Positions 16,327 to 23,962 of a stretch of 64,000 bases of DNA are shown here, piece after piece. Position 1 is the first letter of the stretch. Each line of letters starts with the position of its first letter. Origin of the DNA: Pseudomonadota bacterium (GTDB taxonomy: Bacteria; Pseudomonadota; Alphaproteobacteria; Rhizobiales; Rhizobiaceae); contig JAEWLS010000005.1 of assembly GCA_023457435.1 (NCBI GenBank), positions 62,001-126,000 of the forward strand. The letters run 5' to 3'. Both the position numbers and the translations under genes were made by a program. The notes beneath the pieces were generated by a model, which worked only from the letters and a program-made list of their open reading frames with translations, was not told where the DNA came from and searched no databases.

Positions 16327-17077
16327 TCGCCAGGTAGGTCTGGCGCAGATCGGCGTTGTCCAGCACATCCTGCGCAGTGCCGGTGAATGCGACCTCGCCC
16401 GTGTCAAGGATGACCGCCCGGTCCGCAAGCTTGAGCGCGGCGATGGCGTTCTGCTCGACGATGATGGTGGTGATGCCGAGCGCCTTGATCTCCTGAAGGA
16501 TGCGCTCGATCTCCTGCACGATGACCGGCGCCAGACCCTCATAAGGCTCGTCGAGCAGCAGCAGCTTAAGGTCGCGTGCCAGCGCGCGGGCGATGGCCAG
16601 CATCTGCTGCTCGCCGCCGGAAAGCGTGGTGCCTTCCTGCCGGCGCCTCTCGGCCAGCCGCGGGAAGTGCCCGTATATGCGTTCGAGCTCCCACCCCTTC
16701 CCCGGCGCCACCTGCGCCAGTTCAAGGTTCTCCTCCACCGTCAAGCCCTGAATGATGCGCCGATCCTCCGGCACCAGCTGGATACCGGCACGTGCAGCCT
16801 CGAAGGACTTCATTCTGTGGATGGCCTGGCCGTCAAGCCAGATCTCGCCTCGTCGCAGGGTCGGCTCGTCGAGCCGTGCGATGGTGCGCAGCGTCGAGGA
16901 TTTTCCGGCACCGTTGCGGCCGAGCAGCGCGAGGATCTCGCCGTGGCGTATCTCCAGCGAGACGCCCTGCACGATGTAGCTTTCGCCGTAGTAGGCATGG
17001 ATGTCCTTCACCCTGAAGAACGGCGCTTCGGCAGCGTTAGCGTCCGCCGGCCGCGCGGCTTCGATCGTGGCGGACAT
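16322..17077 (-). CDS. HAAT-family ABC transporter ATPase, LivF type (cluster 2)
   Basis: A 251-residue ATPase with Walker A ALLGRNGAGKSS, where Arg replaces the usual Pro, signature TTLSGGEQQM, Walker B LLLLDEPYEGLAP and the LivF-type IIVEQN segment. The N-terminus has about 20 extra residues before the domain. The last gene of the second importer, it starts one base within the stop of the LivG-type gene (shared A at 17077). Confidence 0.93.
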   Translation of the reverse strand: MSATIEAARPADANAAEAPFFRVKDIHAYYGESYIVQGVSLEIRHGEILALLGRNGAGKSSTLRTIARLDEPTLRRGEIWLDGQAIHRMKSFEAARAGIQLVPEDRRIIQGLTVEENLELAQVAPGKGWELERIYGHFPRLAERRRQEGTTLSGGEQQMLAIARALARDLKLLLLDEPYEGLAPVIVQEIERILQEIKALGITTIIVEQNAIAALKLADRAVILDTGEVAFTGTAQDVLDNADLRQTYLAI

Positions 17078-17844
17078 CAGTGCGCCCCCCCGAGATAGGC
17101 TTCCTGCACGCGCGGGTCGCCGCGCACTGCGTCAGGCAGACCCTCCGCGATGATGCGCCCTCCGGCCAGCACGGTGATCTTGTCGGCCAGCGAAAACACG
17201 ACATGCATGTCGTGCTCGATGATGACCTTGGTCATGCCGCGCGCCTTGATCTTCTTCAGCAGCTCGATCGTCGTGTTGGTATCGTGCCGGCTCATGCCGG
17301 CCGTCGGCTCGTCGAGCAGCAGCAGGCGCGGCTTCTGGATCAGACACATGGCAAGCTCCAGGCGTCGCTTGTCGCCGCGCGACAGCGCCCCGGCATGGCC
17401 CTCGCGGCGGTCGATCAGCCCGACATCCTCAAGCATCGCCTCCGCCTCCTGGCGGATCTCCTTCTCGTTGTCGACCGAGCGGAACATGTTGATCTTGAAC
17501 GCCCCGTCGCGTCGCGCGAAGGCGGGAGTCATGACGTTCTGCAGGATCGACAGGTCGGCGAAGATCTCCGGCGTCTGAAACACGCGCGCGACGCCCAGCT
17601 GATTGATCTCGTGCGGCTTTTTGCCGGTCAACACGATGCCGTCGAACACGACCGCGCCGCTCGACGGTGGCAGCCTGCCGATGATTATGTTCAGCAGCGT
17701 GGACTTACCCGCACCGTTCGGTCCGATGATGGCGTGGGTCTTGCCCTCCTCTACCTGCAGGTCGATGTCGGAAAGCGCGTGAAGGCCGCCGAAGTTCCTG
17801 TGCACGTCCGCTACATGGAGGACGACGTTTTCTCTGGTCATCAT
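17077..17844 (-). CDS. HAAT-family ABC transporter ATPase, LivG type (cluster 2)
   Basis: 255 residues; Walker A is IIGPNGAGKST, the signature GALSRGDKRRLE is a LivG-type variant with Arg for Gly, Walker B is LLLLDEPTAGMS and the H-switch is IEHDMHV. It lies 13 bases after the LivM-type gene. The GMSRHDT D-loop is typical of urea/amide-type HAAT ATPases, which is only a hint of substrate. Confidence 0.92.
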   Translation of the reverse strand: MMTRENVVLHVADVHRNFGGLHALSDIDLQVEEGKTHAIIGPNGAGKSTLLNIIIGRLPPSSGAVVFDGIVLTGKKPHEINQLGVARVFQTPEIFADLSILQNVMTPAFARRDGAFKINMFRSVDNEKEIRQEAEAMLEDVGLIDRREGHAGALSRGDKRRLELAMCLIQKPRLLLLDEPTAGMSRHDTNTTIELLKKIKARGMTKVIIEHDMHVVFSLADKITVLAGGRIIAEGLPDAVRGDPRVQEAYLGGAH

Positions 17845-17857
17845 CGTTCAGCCCACC

Positions 17858-19009
17858 CTATTCCGCCGCCGTCGGGCTGAGTTCCCCTTGGCGCACGACT
17901 CGCGATCCACTGCGCAAGCCGTGGAACCGCGCACCTATGCGCCGCGCTCCCTCCATGATGCCGCCGGGCAGGAACACGACGATCAGCACGAACAGCAGGC
18001 CGAGCGACAGGTGCCAGCCCTCGCCGACGAACTTGCCGCCGATGGTGACGGCAACTTCTCGCACCCCGTCGGGCAGGAAGCTGAAGAAGCTCGCCAGCAC
18101 GTTGTCGTTGAACGACGAGAAGATGTTCTCGAAGTATTTGATCAGCCAGGCGCCGATCACCGGGCCGACAAGCGTGCCGACGCCGCCGAGGATCGTCATC
18201 AGCACCACCTCCCCGGACGCCGTCCACTGCATGCGTTCCGCCCCGGCCAGCGGGTCGGTGACGACCAGCAGCGCTCCCGCAAGGCCGGCAAGCATGCCGG
18301 AGATAACGAAGGCGGTCAGCGTGTAGGGTCGCGTGTTAAAGCCCGTGTAGTTCATCCGGTTCTGGTTGGACTTGATGCCCTTGAGCATCATGCCGAAAGG
18401 CGACCTGTCGATCCGCATGGCGAGCAGGAAAGTCGCAAGCAGGAACACTGCCGAGAAATAGAAACCGTTCCAGCCCGATAGCGACATGCCGAACAGGCTC
18501 GGCACCGGCGCGCCAGCCGCCGCATCGAAGAACAGGCGGTCGAGCACCCGCGGGTCGGCGCTCGCCATGCGAAGGCCGGTCTCACCGTTGGTGATCGGGG
18601 TCAGAACCGAATAGGCGAGACTGTAGCACATCTGCGCGAAAGCCAGCGTGAGGATCGAGAAGTAGATGCCCGAGCGCCGCAGCGAGACGTAGCCGATCAC
18701 GAGCGCGAACACACCGGCGATCGCCACCGCGAAGATCAAAGCGGGCACAGCGTTGAGGCTAAGCAGCTTGAACGACCACATCGCTGCATAGGAACCGACG
18801 CCGAAGAACGCGGCGTGGCCGAACGAGAGATAGCCCGTCAGGCCGAACAGGATGTTGAAGCCGATGGCGAAGATGCCGAAGATCATGAAGCGCTGCAGCA
18901 GATCCGGATAGGCCGCCCCGAACGGCGTGGCCAGGACAGGCAGAAGCAGCACGATCGCCGCGAAGCCGACGAACAGCGTCAGGTCTTTGCGTGACATGAT
19001 GCTTGCCAT
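17858..19009 (-). CDS. HAAT-family ABC transporter permease, LivM type (cluster 2)
   Basis: Permease of 383 residues with the LivM landmark FNILFGLTGYLSFGHAAFFG near residue 52, repeated hydrophobic helices and the coupling region MMLKGIKSNQNRMNYTGFNT. It is directly adjacent to the LivH-type stop (19010), so the two are coupled. The C-terminal 30 residues are basic and hydrophilic, slightly longer than usual. Confidence 0.92.
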   Translation of the reverse strand: MASIMSRKDLTLFVGFAAIVLLLPVLATPFGAAYPDLLQRFMIFGIFAIGFNILFGLTGYLSFGHAAFFGVGSYAAMWSFKLLSLNAVPALIFAVAIAGVFALVIGYVSLRRSGIYFSILTLAFAQMCYSLAYSVLTPITNGETGLRMASADPRVLDRLFFDAAAGAPVPSLFGMSLSGWNGFYFSAVFLLATFLLAMRIDRSPFGMMLKGIKSNQNRMNYTGFNTRPYTLTAFVISGMLAGLAGALLVVTDPLAGAERMQWTASGEVVLMTILGGVGTLVGPVIGAWLIKYFENIFSSFNDNVLASFFSFLPDGVREVAVTIGGKFVGEGWHLSLGLLFVLIVVFLPGGIMEGARRIGARFHGLRSGSRVVRQGELSPTAAE

Positions 19010-20041
19010 CTACGCCTCCATCACGCCGCGGCGGCCGAGCAGCCCGCGCGGGCGAACCAGCAGGATAACGACTGCCACCAGGTAGATGATGACCTGGTCG
19101 ATGCCTGGAAAGAACGCCTTCAGCTGGTGCATCGAGGCGAACGACTGAAGCACTCCGAGCAGGAAACCGGCGGCGACCGCACCGGGCAGCGAGCCCATGC
19201 CGCCCACCACGACCACCACGAAGGAGATGACGAGGAAGTCCATGCCGATCGTATAGTTCGGCGGCAGCAGCGGCGTATACATCACGCCGGCCATGCCCGC
19301 GACGACCGCCGCGATTCCGAACATGATGGTGAAACGCCGGTCGATGTTGATGCCGAGCGCGCCTACGGTCTCGCGGTCCGCCATGCCGGCTCGCACCACC
19401 ATACCGAAGGTGGTGAACTGCAGGAAGGCAAAGACGGCACCGATCACGCCGAGCGAGAACAGGAAGTATACTAACCGCCACAGCGGATAGGTGATGACGC
19501 CAGGTTGCATGCCGAGCCACGCGCCGATGTCGGCCGCGCCGCGAAGTTCCGTGGGCATAGGCTGCGGAATCGGGTTCGGCCCGAAGGTCGCCTTGATGAT
19601 CTCGCCAAGCACGATGGCCAGGCCGAAGGTCACGAGGATCTGCTCGGCGTGCGGCCTTTTGTAGAAATACTTGATCAGCCCGCGTTCCATGCCGATGCCG
19701 ATTGCCAGCATCACAGGTACCGCGAGCAGCAGCGAAATGGGCACGGAATAGTTGACCAGCACAGCGCCGAAATCGCCGAACCAGGCCTGCACCAGCGGTT
19801 CGCGGATCTCGACCGGCGCACCCCAAGGCGACAGCTTCTCAGGATCTAAAGTCACGGTCTCCAGCGTCAGCAGCTGGCGGAAGGCAACGGCGCAAAAGGC
19901 CCCGATCATGAACAGCGCGCCATGCGCGAAGTTCACGACGCCCAGCGTCCCGAACACCAGCGTGAGCCCAAGAGCAATCAGCGCATAGGCGCTGCCCTTG
20001 TCCAGCCCGTTGAGAAACTGAAGGAATAGGACGTCGAACAT
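19010..20041 (-). CDS. HAAT-family ABC transporter permease, LivH type (cluster 2)
   Basis: 343-residue permease beginning MFDVLFLQFLNGLDKGSAYA, with the LivH hallmark TLGVVNFAHGALFMIGAF near residue 37. A loop of about 40 residues follows helix three, longer than in LivH of cluster 1, as in urea/amide-type permeases. Start chosen at 20041; the upstream 11 codons of open frame reach the hairpin. Confidence 0.92.
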   Translation of the reverse strand: MFDVLFLQFLNGLDKGSAYALIALGLTLVFGTLGVVNFAHGALFMIGAFCAVAFRQLLTLETVTLDPEKLSPWGAPVEIREPLVQAWFGDFGAVLVNYSVPISLLLAVPVMLAIGIGMERGLIKYFYKRPHAEQILVTFGLAIVLGEIIKATFGPNPIPQPMPTELRGAADIGAWLGMQPGVITYPLWRLVYFLFSLGVIGAVFAFLQFTTFGMVVRAGMADRETVGALGINIDRRFTIMFGIAAVVAGMAGVMYTPLLPPNYTIGMDFLVISFVVVVVGGMGSLPGAVAAGFLLGVLQSFASMHQLKAFFPGIDQVIIYLVAVVILLVRPRGLLGRRGVMEA

Positions 20042-20081
20042 GCTGCCTCCCCGAACCGACCCGCCAACCGGCAACGCAAAG

Positions 20082-20107
20082 CCCGCCCCGCCGGGTGGCG
20101 GGGCGGG
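20082..20107 (-). terminator. Strong GC hairpin between receptor and LivH-type genes (cluster 2)
   Basis: A perfect 11-bp G/C-only stem (CCCGCCCCGCC with GGCGGGGCGGG, 4-base loop) in the 77-bp gap after the receptor gene. On the minus strand CTTTGCG follows, not a U-run. It probably stabilises the receptor mRNA or reduces read-through. Confidence 0.65.
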
Positions 20108-20118
20108 CAGGCATCAGT

Positions 20119-21477
20119 CTAGCGGCACTGCGGCACAGGCTCCGCGGCGCCGAGCTCGCCGCCGAAGATGGCAGGATCGTAGTTCGCCGTCTCGCGGTCA
20201 ACTTCCTTGACCACGTTGAGGACGTCGAACTGGCTGGTCGGGTTCTCGTTGCCGCGCACCACCAGCACCGACTTCATGCACTGGTGATCCTCGGCGCGGT
20301 AGAGCGTCTTGCCGTTGCCCATGCCGTCGAACTCGAAACCTTCCAGCGCCTTGATGACTTCCGGCGGATAGAAGGTGCCGGCCCGCTCGCAGGCGTCGGC
20401 GTAGAGCAGCGCCTGCACGTAAGCGGTGTGAGCGGCCTGCGACGGCGGCGATCCGTAGGCGGCGCCAAACGACTTGGTGAACGCCTTCGAACCATCGTCC
20501 GGCAGGTTCCAGTGCCAGTTCGAAGTGCCGAAGATGCCCTTGATGTTCTCGCCGGCGCCCTTGGCCATCAGTTCGGAGAACAGCGGCACGACAACTTCGA
20601 ACTGCTTGCCGTTCACCTGCTTGTCGCGCATTCCGAACTGCACGGCCTGGGTCAGCGAGTTGACCATGTCGTTGCCATAGTGGTTCAGGATCAGCACGTC
20701 GGCGCCCGAGTTCAGGACCGGGGTCAGGAACTGCGAGAAGTCGCCCGCGCCGAGCGGCGTGCGCACGGTCTGCACCGTCTGCCAGCCGAGCGCCTCGGTG
20801 GCGTTCTTGATCGATTCTTCCTGGGTCCAGCCCCAAGTATAGTCGGCGGTCAGGTGGTAGGCCCTGCGATCGGTGCCGTATTCGGCGCCGATCACCGGCG
20901 CGATGGCGATGCCTGACTGGTAGGCGTTGAAGAAGTGACGGAACCCGTAGCGGCGCTTGTCCTTGCCCGTGGTATCGTTGGAGTGCGTCAGGCCGGCCAT
21001 GAAGATCACGCCAAGTTCCTGGCACAGACTCTGCACCGCGATCGCCTCGCCGGAGGACGAGCCGCCGGTAATCATGATGGCGCCGTCGCGCTCGATCATG
21101 CGGGTGGCGCCGGCGCGGGCGACGTCCGACTTGGTCTGGCTGTCGGAGCTGACGTACTGCACCTTCTTGCCGAGAATTCCGTTGCCCTTCAGCGCCGACG
21201 GCTTCAGCACGTTGAGAAGCCCGCCGTCACCTTCGCCGTTCAGATGCTTGATCGCCAGCTCATAGGCCTTCTGTTCGTCTGCGCCCTCTTCGGCGTAGGC
21301 GCCGGTGAGGGGCAGGTTGAGGCCGAAGGTGACCGTGCCGCCGGTCGGGTTGTTGCAGAATTCCTGGGCCCATGCTCCGCGAGAGAAAACCAGCGGCGAG
21401 ACGCCGGTGGCGATGATGCCGGCAAGGCCGGTACGCAAGACGTTGCGGCGGGAGATCCCGCGCTTTAGTTCGCTCAT
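20119..21477 (-). CDS. ABC transporter substrate-binding protein, HAAT type, Tat-exported (cluster 2)
   Basis: 452-residue periplasmic receptor. The N-terminus has a twin-arginine signal (KRGISRRNVLRTGLAGIIATG, of which SRRNVLR is the motif) and a cleavage region near RGAWAQEF. The mature part contains TVTFGLNLPLTGAYAEEGAD, a HAAT receptor opening. An internal pair of cysteines near the N- and C-terminus (EFCNNP, VPQCR) could form a disulfide. It is the first gene of the second importer and diverges from the XRE/DHp regulator, which may control it. Confidence 0.9.
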   Translation of the reverse strand: MSELKRGISRRNVLRTGLAGIIATGVSPLVFSRGAWAQEFCNNPTGGTVTFGLNLPLTGAYAEEGADEQKAYELAIKHLNGEGDGGLLNVLKPSALKGNGILGKKVQYVSSDSQTKSDVARAGATRMIERDGAIMITGGSSSGEAIAVQSLCQELGVIFMAGLTHSNDTTGKDKRRYGFRHFFNAYQSGIAIAPVIGAEYGTDRRAYHLTADYTWGWTQEESIKNATEALGWQTVQTVRTPLGAGDFSQFLTPVLNSGADVLILNHYGNDMVNSLTQAVQFGMRDKQVNGKQFEVVVPLFSELMAKGAGENIKGIFGTSNWHWNLPDDGSKAFTKSFGAAYGSPPSQAAHTAYVQALLYADACERAGTFYPPEVIKALEGFEFDGMGNGKTLYRAEDHQCMKSVLVVRGNENPTSQFDVLNVVKEVDRETANYDPAIFGGELGAAEPVPQCR

Positions 21478-21622
21478 TGTTCTCCTCCTTGATCGCGGAA
21501 GCCAGAACCTGAGCTACAGGCTCCCCGCGCCGGCACTATCCGCGCGCGTTGACAGCCGTTCAATATGCGATTGTTCCTCAACGGAAATTCTGTAAATTGT
21601 TGCACAGCTCCAGTGTGAATTG

Positions 21623-21638
21623 TGTCAACACGTTGACA
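21623..21638. promoter_or_regulatory. TGTCAAC-AC-GTTGACA palindrome upstream of the XRE-type gene
   Basis: A perfect 7-bp inverted repeat with 2-bp spacer lies just 11 bases before the XRE/DHp gene start, in the 172-bp space shared with the divergent receptor gene. The location suggests autoregulation, and possibly control of the importer. Confidence 0.5.
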
Positions 21639-21649
21639 TCTGAGGCGGG

Positions 21650-23230
21650 ATGCGCGCTCCGATCGGGCTCAGGATTTCGACGCGCCGCAAGGCGCTCGGC
21701 ATATCGCAGGCGTCGCTGGCGCGCAGCGCCGGCTTGTCGCCGAGCTACCTGAATCTGATCGAGGCCAACAAGCGCCAGGTCGGCGGCGCTTTGCTCCAGC
21801 GTATCGCGGCGGAGCTGTCGATGGACATCGACGAGCTCACCGGCCAGGCCGAGCATCGCCTCATCCACGAGCTTCTCGAAGCCTTCGCCGATCCGGCGCT
21901 GGCCGGCAGCGGCATGGCGCTGGACCACGCCCGCGACCTCGTCGCCACCGCGCCCAAGGTAGCGCGCGTGGTCGCCCGCCTCTACCGGGCCTACGTCGCC
22001 GCAATGGCTGCCGCCGACGCTTATTCCGACAGGCTTCGCGCGGACCCGATGCTGTCGCAGTTGCTCCACCAGATCCTGTCAGGCATCACCGCCGTACGCT
22101 CGGGCGCCGAAATCCTCGAAAGCACGCCGGACCTCAGCCACCACGAGCAGCGGCGCTTCCTGGCATCCATCAACCGCGAGACCCGCGGTCTCGGCGCGGT
22201 CGCACAGAACCTAATCGGCCAGTTCGACCAGGCGTCAAGCGCGCGCGGCTTCGCCTCGGCGCGGCGCGAGGTGGATGACATGATCTTCGCCGCCCAGAAC
22301 TATTTTCCCGAACTGGAGGAAGCGGGGGCCGCTCTGCGTTCGGACGTGGAAGCGGAAGGGCCGTTCGGCGAGGCGGCTATCGCGCGCCTGCTGGAACGCC
22401 GGCATGGTGTCTCCGTTCAGCGCTCTGCGGCATCGCGCGTCGGCAGCGCCTTTGGCTTCGACGCCTCCACGAGGACGCTATGGTTCCGCAACACTGTGCC
22501 GCAGTCGACACGCCAGTTCCAGATGGCGCGGCTGATCGCCGAGCTTACCGAGGCACAGGCGGTGAAAGACACCGTCGCGGCGGCGCGGCTCTCGTCTCAC
22601 ACGGCGACACTCGGGGCAGCGCGCTACCTCGGAGCGTACCTGGCCGGCGCGATGCTGTTTCCCTATGAGGGCTTTCTGGGTGCAGCACGGGCTCTGCGCT
22701 ACGACATCGACGCGCTGAGCGAGCGCTACGATGCAAGCTTCGAGCAGATCGCCCACCGTCTGGTGACGCTGCGTCGACCCGGCGCATCCGGTCTGCCCTT
22801 CGGCTTCCTGCGCGCCGACGCGGCCGGCCGGCTCTCGAAGCATTTCCCGCTACCCGGCCTGCTCTTGCCCAGCAGCGGCCACGCCTGCCCGCTGTGGGCC
22901 ATCTACGCCGCCTTCCGCACGCCCGGTACCGTCGTGCGGCAGGTCGCGCGCTTCTCCGACGGCTCGCGCTTCCTGTTCGTTGCCAAGGCCGTGTCGAGGC
23001 GTAGCGGCGGTTTCGCCGACCCGGCGCCGCCGAATTCCATCCTTCTGGTCACCGACGTCCTCCATGCGGACGAAACGGTCTACGGCGACGGGCTCGCCCT
23101 GGCCGATTCGAGACTGGACGTGCCCGTCGGCCCGACCTGCCGGCTGTGCACGCGCACCGACTGCGCCAGCCGGCAGGAGCCGCCATGGGCGCCCGGCGGC
23201 GAGACGGTTCCTCCTATGCTTGTGCCGTAA
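21650..23230 (+). CDS. XRE/IrrE-type (RamB/ScfR-like) regulator with embedded histidine-kinase DHp-like segment
   Basis: 526 residues. An N-terminal XRE HTH (about residues 5-65, with ISQASLARSAGLSPSYLNLIE) and a C-terminal COG3800/RamB-ScfR-type region ending in VPVGPTCRLCTRTDC place it among short-chain-acyl-responsive regulators. The IrrE-like portion lacks an HExxH motif, so it should not be a protease. Between them, residues about 133-192 (LSQLLHQILSGITAV, then RSGAEIL) align without gaps to the DHp domain of the SSS-kinase 2 kb downstream, including a histidine (His140) at the phospho-acceptor position; I count about 19 identities in 60. No ATPase domain follows. GAGGCGGG precedes the ATG. 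It diverges from the second ABC importer. Confidence 0.85.
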   Translation: MRAPIGLRISTRRKALGISQASLARSAGLSPSYLNLIEANKRQVGGALLQRIAAELSMDIDELTGQAEHRLIHELLEAFADPALAGSGMALDHARDLVATAPKVARVVARLYRAYVAAMAAADAYSDRLRADPMLSQLLHQILSGITAVRSGAEILESTPDLSHHEQRRFLASINRETRGLGAVAQNLIGQFDQASSARGFASARREVDDMIFAAQNYFPELEEAGAALRSDVEAEGPFGEAAIARLLERRHGVSVQRSAASRVGSAFGFDASTRTLWFRNTVPQSTRQFQMARLIAELTEAQAVKDTVAAARLSSHTATLGAARYLGAYLAGAMLFPYEGFLGAARALRYDIDALSERYDASFEQIAHRLVTLRRPGASGLPFGFLRADAAGRLSKHFPLPGLLLPSSGHACPLWAIYAAFRTPGTVVRQVARFSDGSRFLFVAKAVSRRSGGFADPAPPNSILLVTDVLHADETVYGDGLALADSRLDVPVGPTCRLCTRTDCASRQEPPWAPGGETVPPMLVP

Positions 23231-23307
23231 GCGCGGGGCTTGGACTTGACGGCAAGTTGCGGTTATCTGGCACGGATACCCCTTGGAGGAGGGGCGGAGG
23301 GACAGGT

Positions 23308-23697
23308 TTGGCGACGGACATTCTTATCGCCGAGGACGAGCCCAGCATCCTTGAGGCGCTGAGCTTCGTTCTGCTGCGCGCGGGCTGGACGATCGCGTCA
23401 GTGACCGATGGCGAGGCAGTCATGGGTGCGGTGCGAGCGGAGCGGCCCCGGGTGCTCGTGCTCGACATCATGCTGCCCAAGCGATCCGGCTTCGAGGTGC
23501 TGAAGCAGATCCGCAGCGACCCGGCAACCAGCAAGCTGCGCGTGCTGGTGCTAACCGCCAAGGGGCAGCAGCAGGACCGCCGCATCGCCGAAGAACTCGG
23601 CGCCGACAGCTTCGTCACAAAGCCCTACGCGAACGCCGACGTGGTCAGCGCGGTGCGCGCCCTGCTGGACGAGCCGGCAGCGCCAGCTAAGCCGTGA
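23308..23697 (+). CDS. Stand-alone response regulator receiver protein
   Basis: 129 residues made of a single REC domain (ILIAEDEPSILEAL, phospho-acceptor Asp in VLVLDIMLPKRSGFE, switch Thr in VLTAKG, Lys in FVTKPY) with no output domain. TTG 23308 is chosen because GGAGGGACAGG precedes it and the domain begins immediately after; the open frame reaches back into the XRE gene. It lies between the XRE/DHp regulator and the SSS-kinase. In acetate-switch (CrbSR) systems the regulator has a LuxR output, absent here, so this protein may be a phosphate shuttle. Confidence 0.9.
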   Translation: MATDILIAEDEPSILEALSFVLLRAGWTIASVTDGEAVMGAVRAERPRVLVLDIMLPKRSGFEVLKQIRSDPATSKLRVLVLTAKGQQQDRRIAEELGADSFVTKPYANADVVSAVRALLDEPAAPAKP

Positions 23698-23725
23698 GCC
23701 TGCGGCGCGCGCGGGGAGCGAGACC

Positions 23726-23962
23726 ATGACGCGCCGCAAGATCATCGCCGCATCGCTGTTCTTCACGCTGTTCGGCGCTCTTGCACTGATGCCGCCGCTC
23801 GTGCTGCTGGCGCGTTTCGATGGGCGCGTCCTGGGGGTTCCGGTCGAGACCGTGTACGTTTTCGTGCTCTGGCTCGTCCTGGTGGCCGGCGCACGTTTGT
23901 TTAGCCGCTCGCTCCCCGACGACCGGCCGCCTCCCGGCAGTCAGCGGAAGAGCCGATCATGA
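23726..23962 (+). CDS. Small two-helix membrane protein coupled to SSS-kinase
   Basis: 78 residues with two hydrophobic segments (about 6-27 and 39-58) and a basic tail. Its stop overlaps the SSS-kinase start by ATGA. Small membrane partners of this kind (DUF3311/DUF4212-like) often accompany sodium-solute symporters, so it may be an accessory subunit of the SSS domain. The family assignment is tentative; topology and coupling are directly visible. Confidence 0.75.
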   Translation: MTRRKIIAASLFFTLFGALALMPPLVLLARFDGRVLGVPVETVYVFVLWLVLVAGARLFSRSLPDDRPPPGSQRKSRS

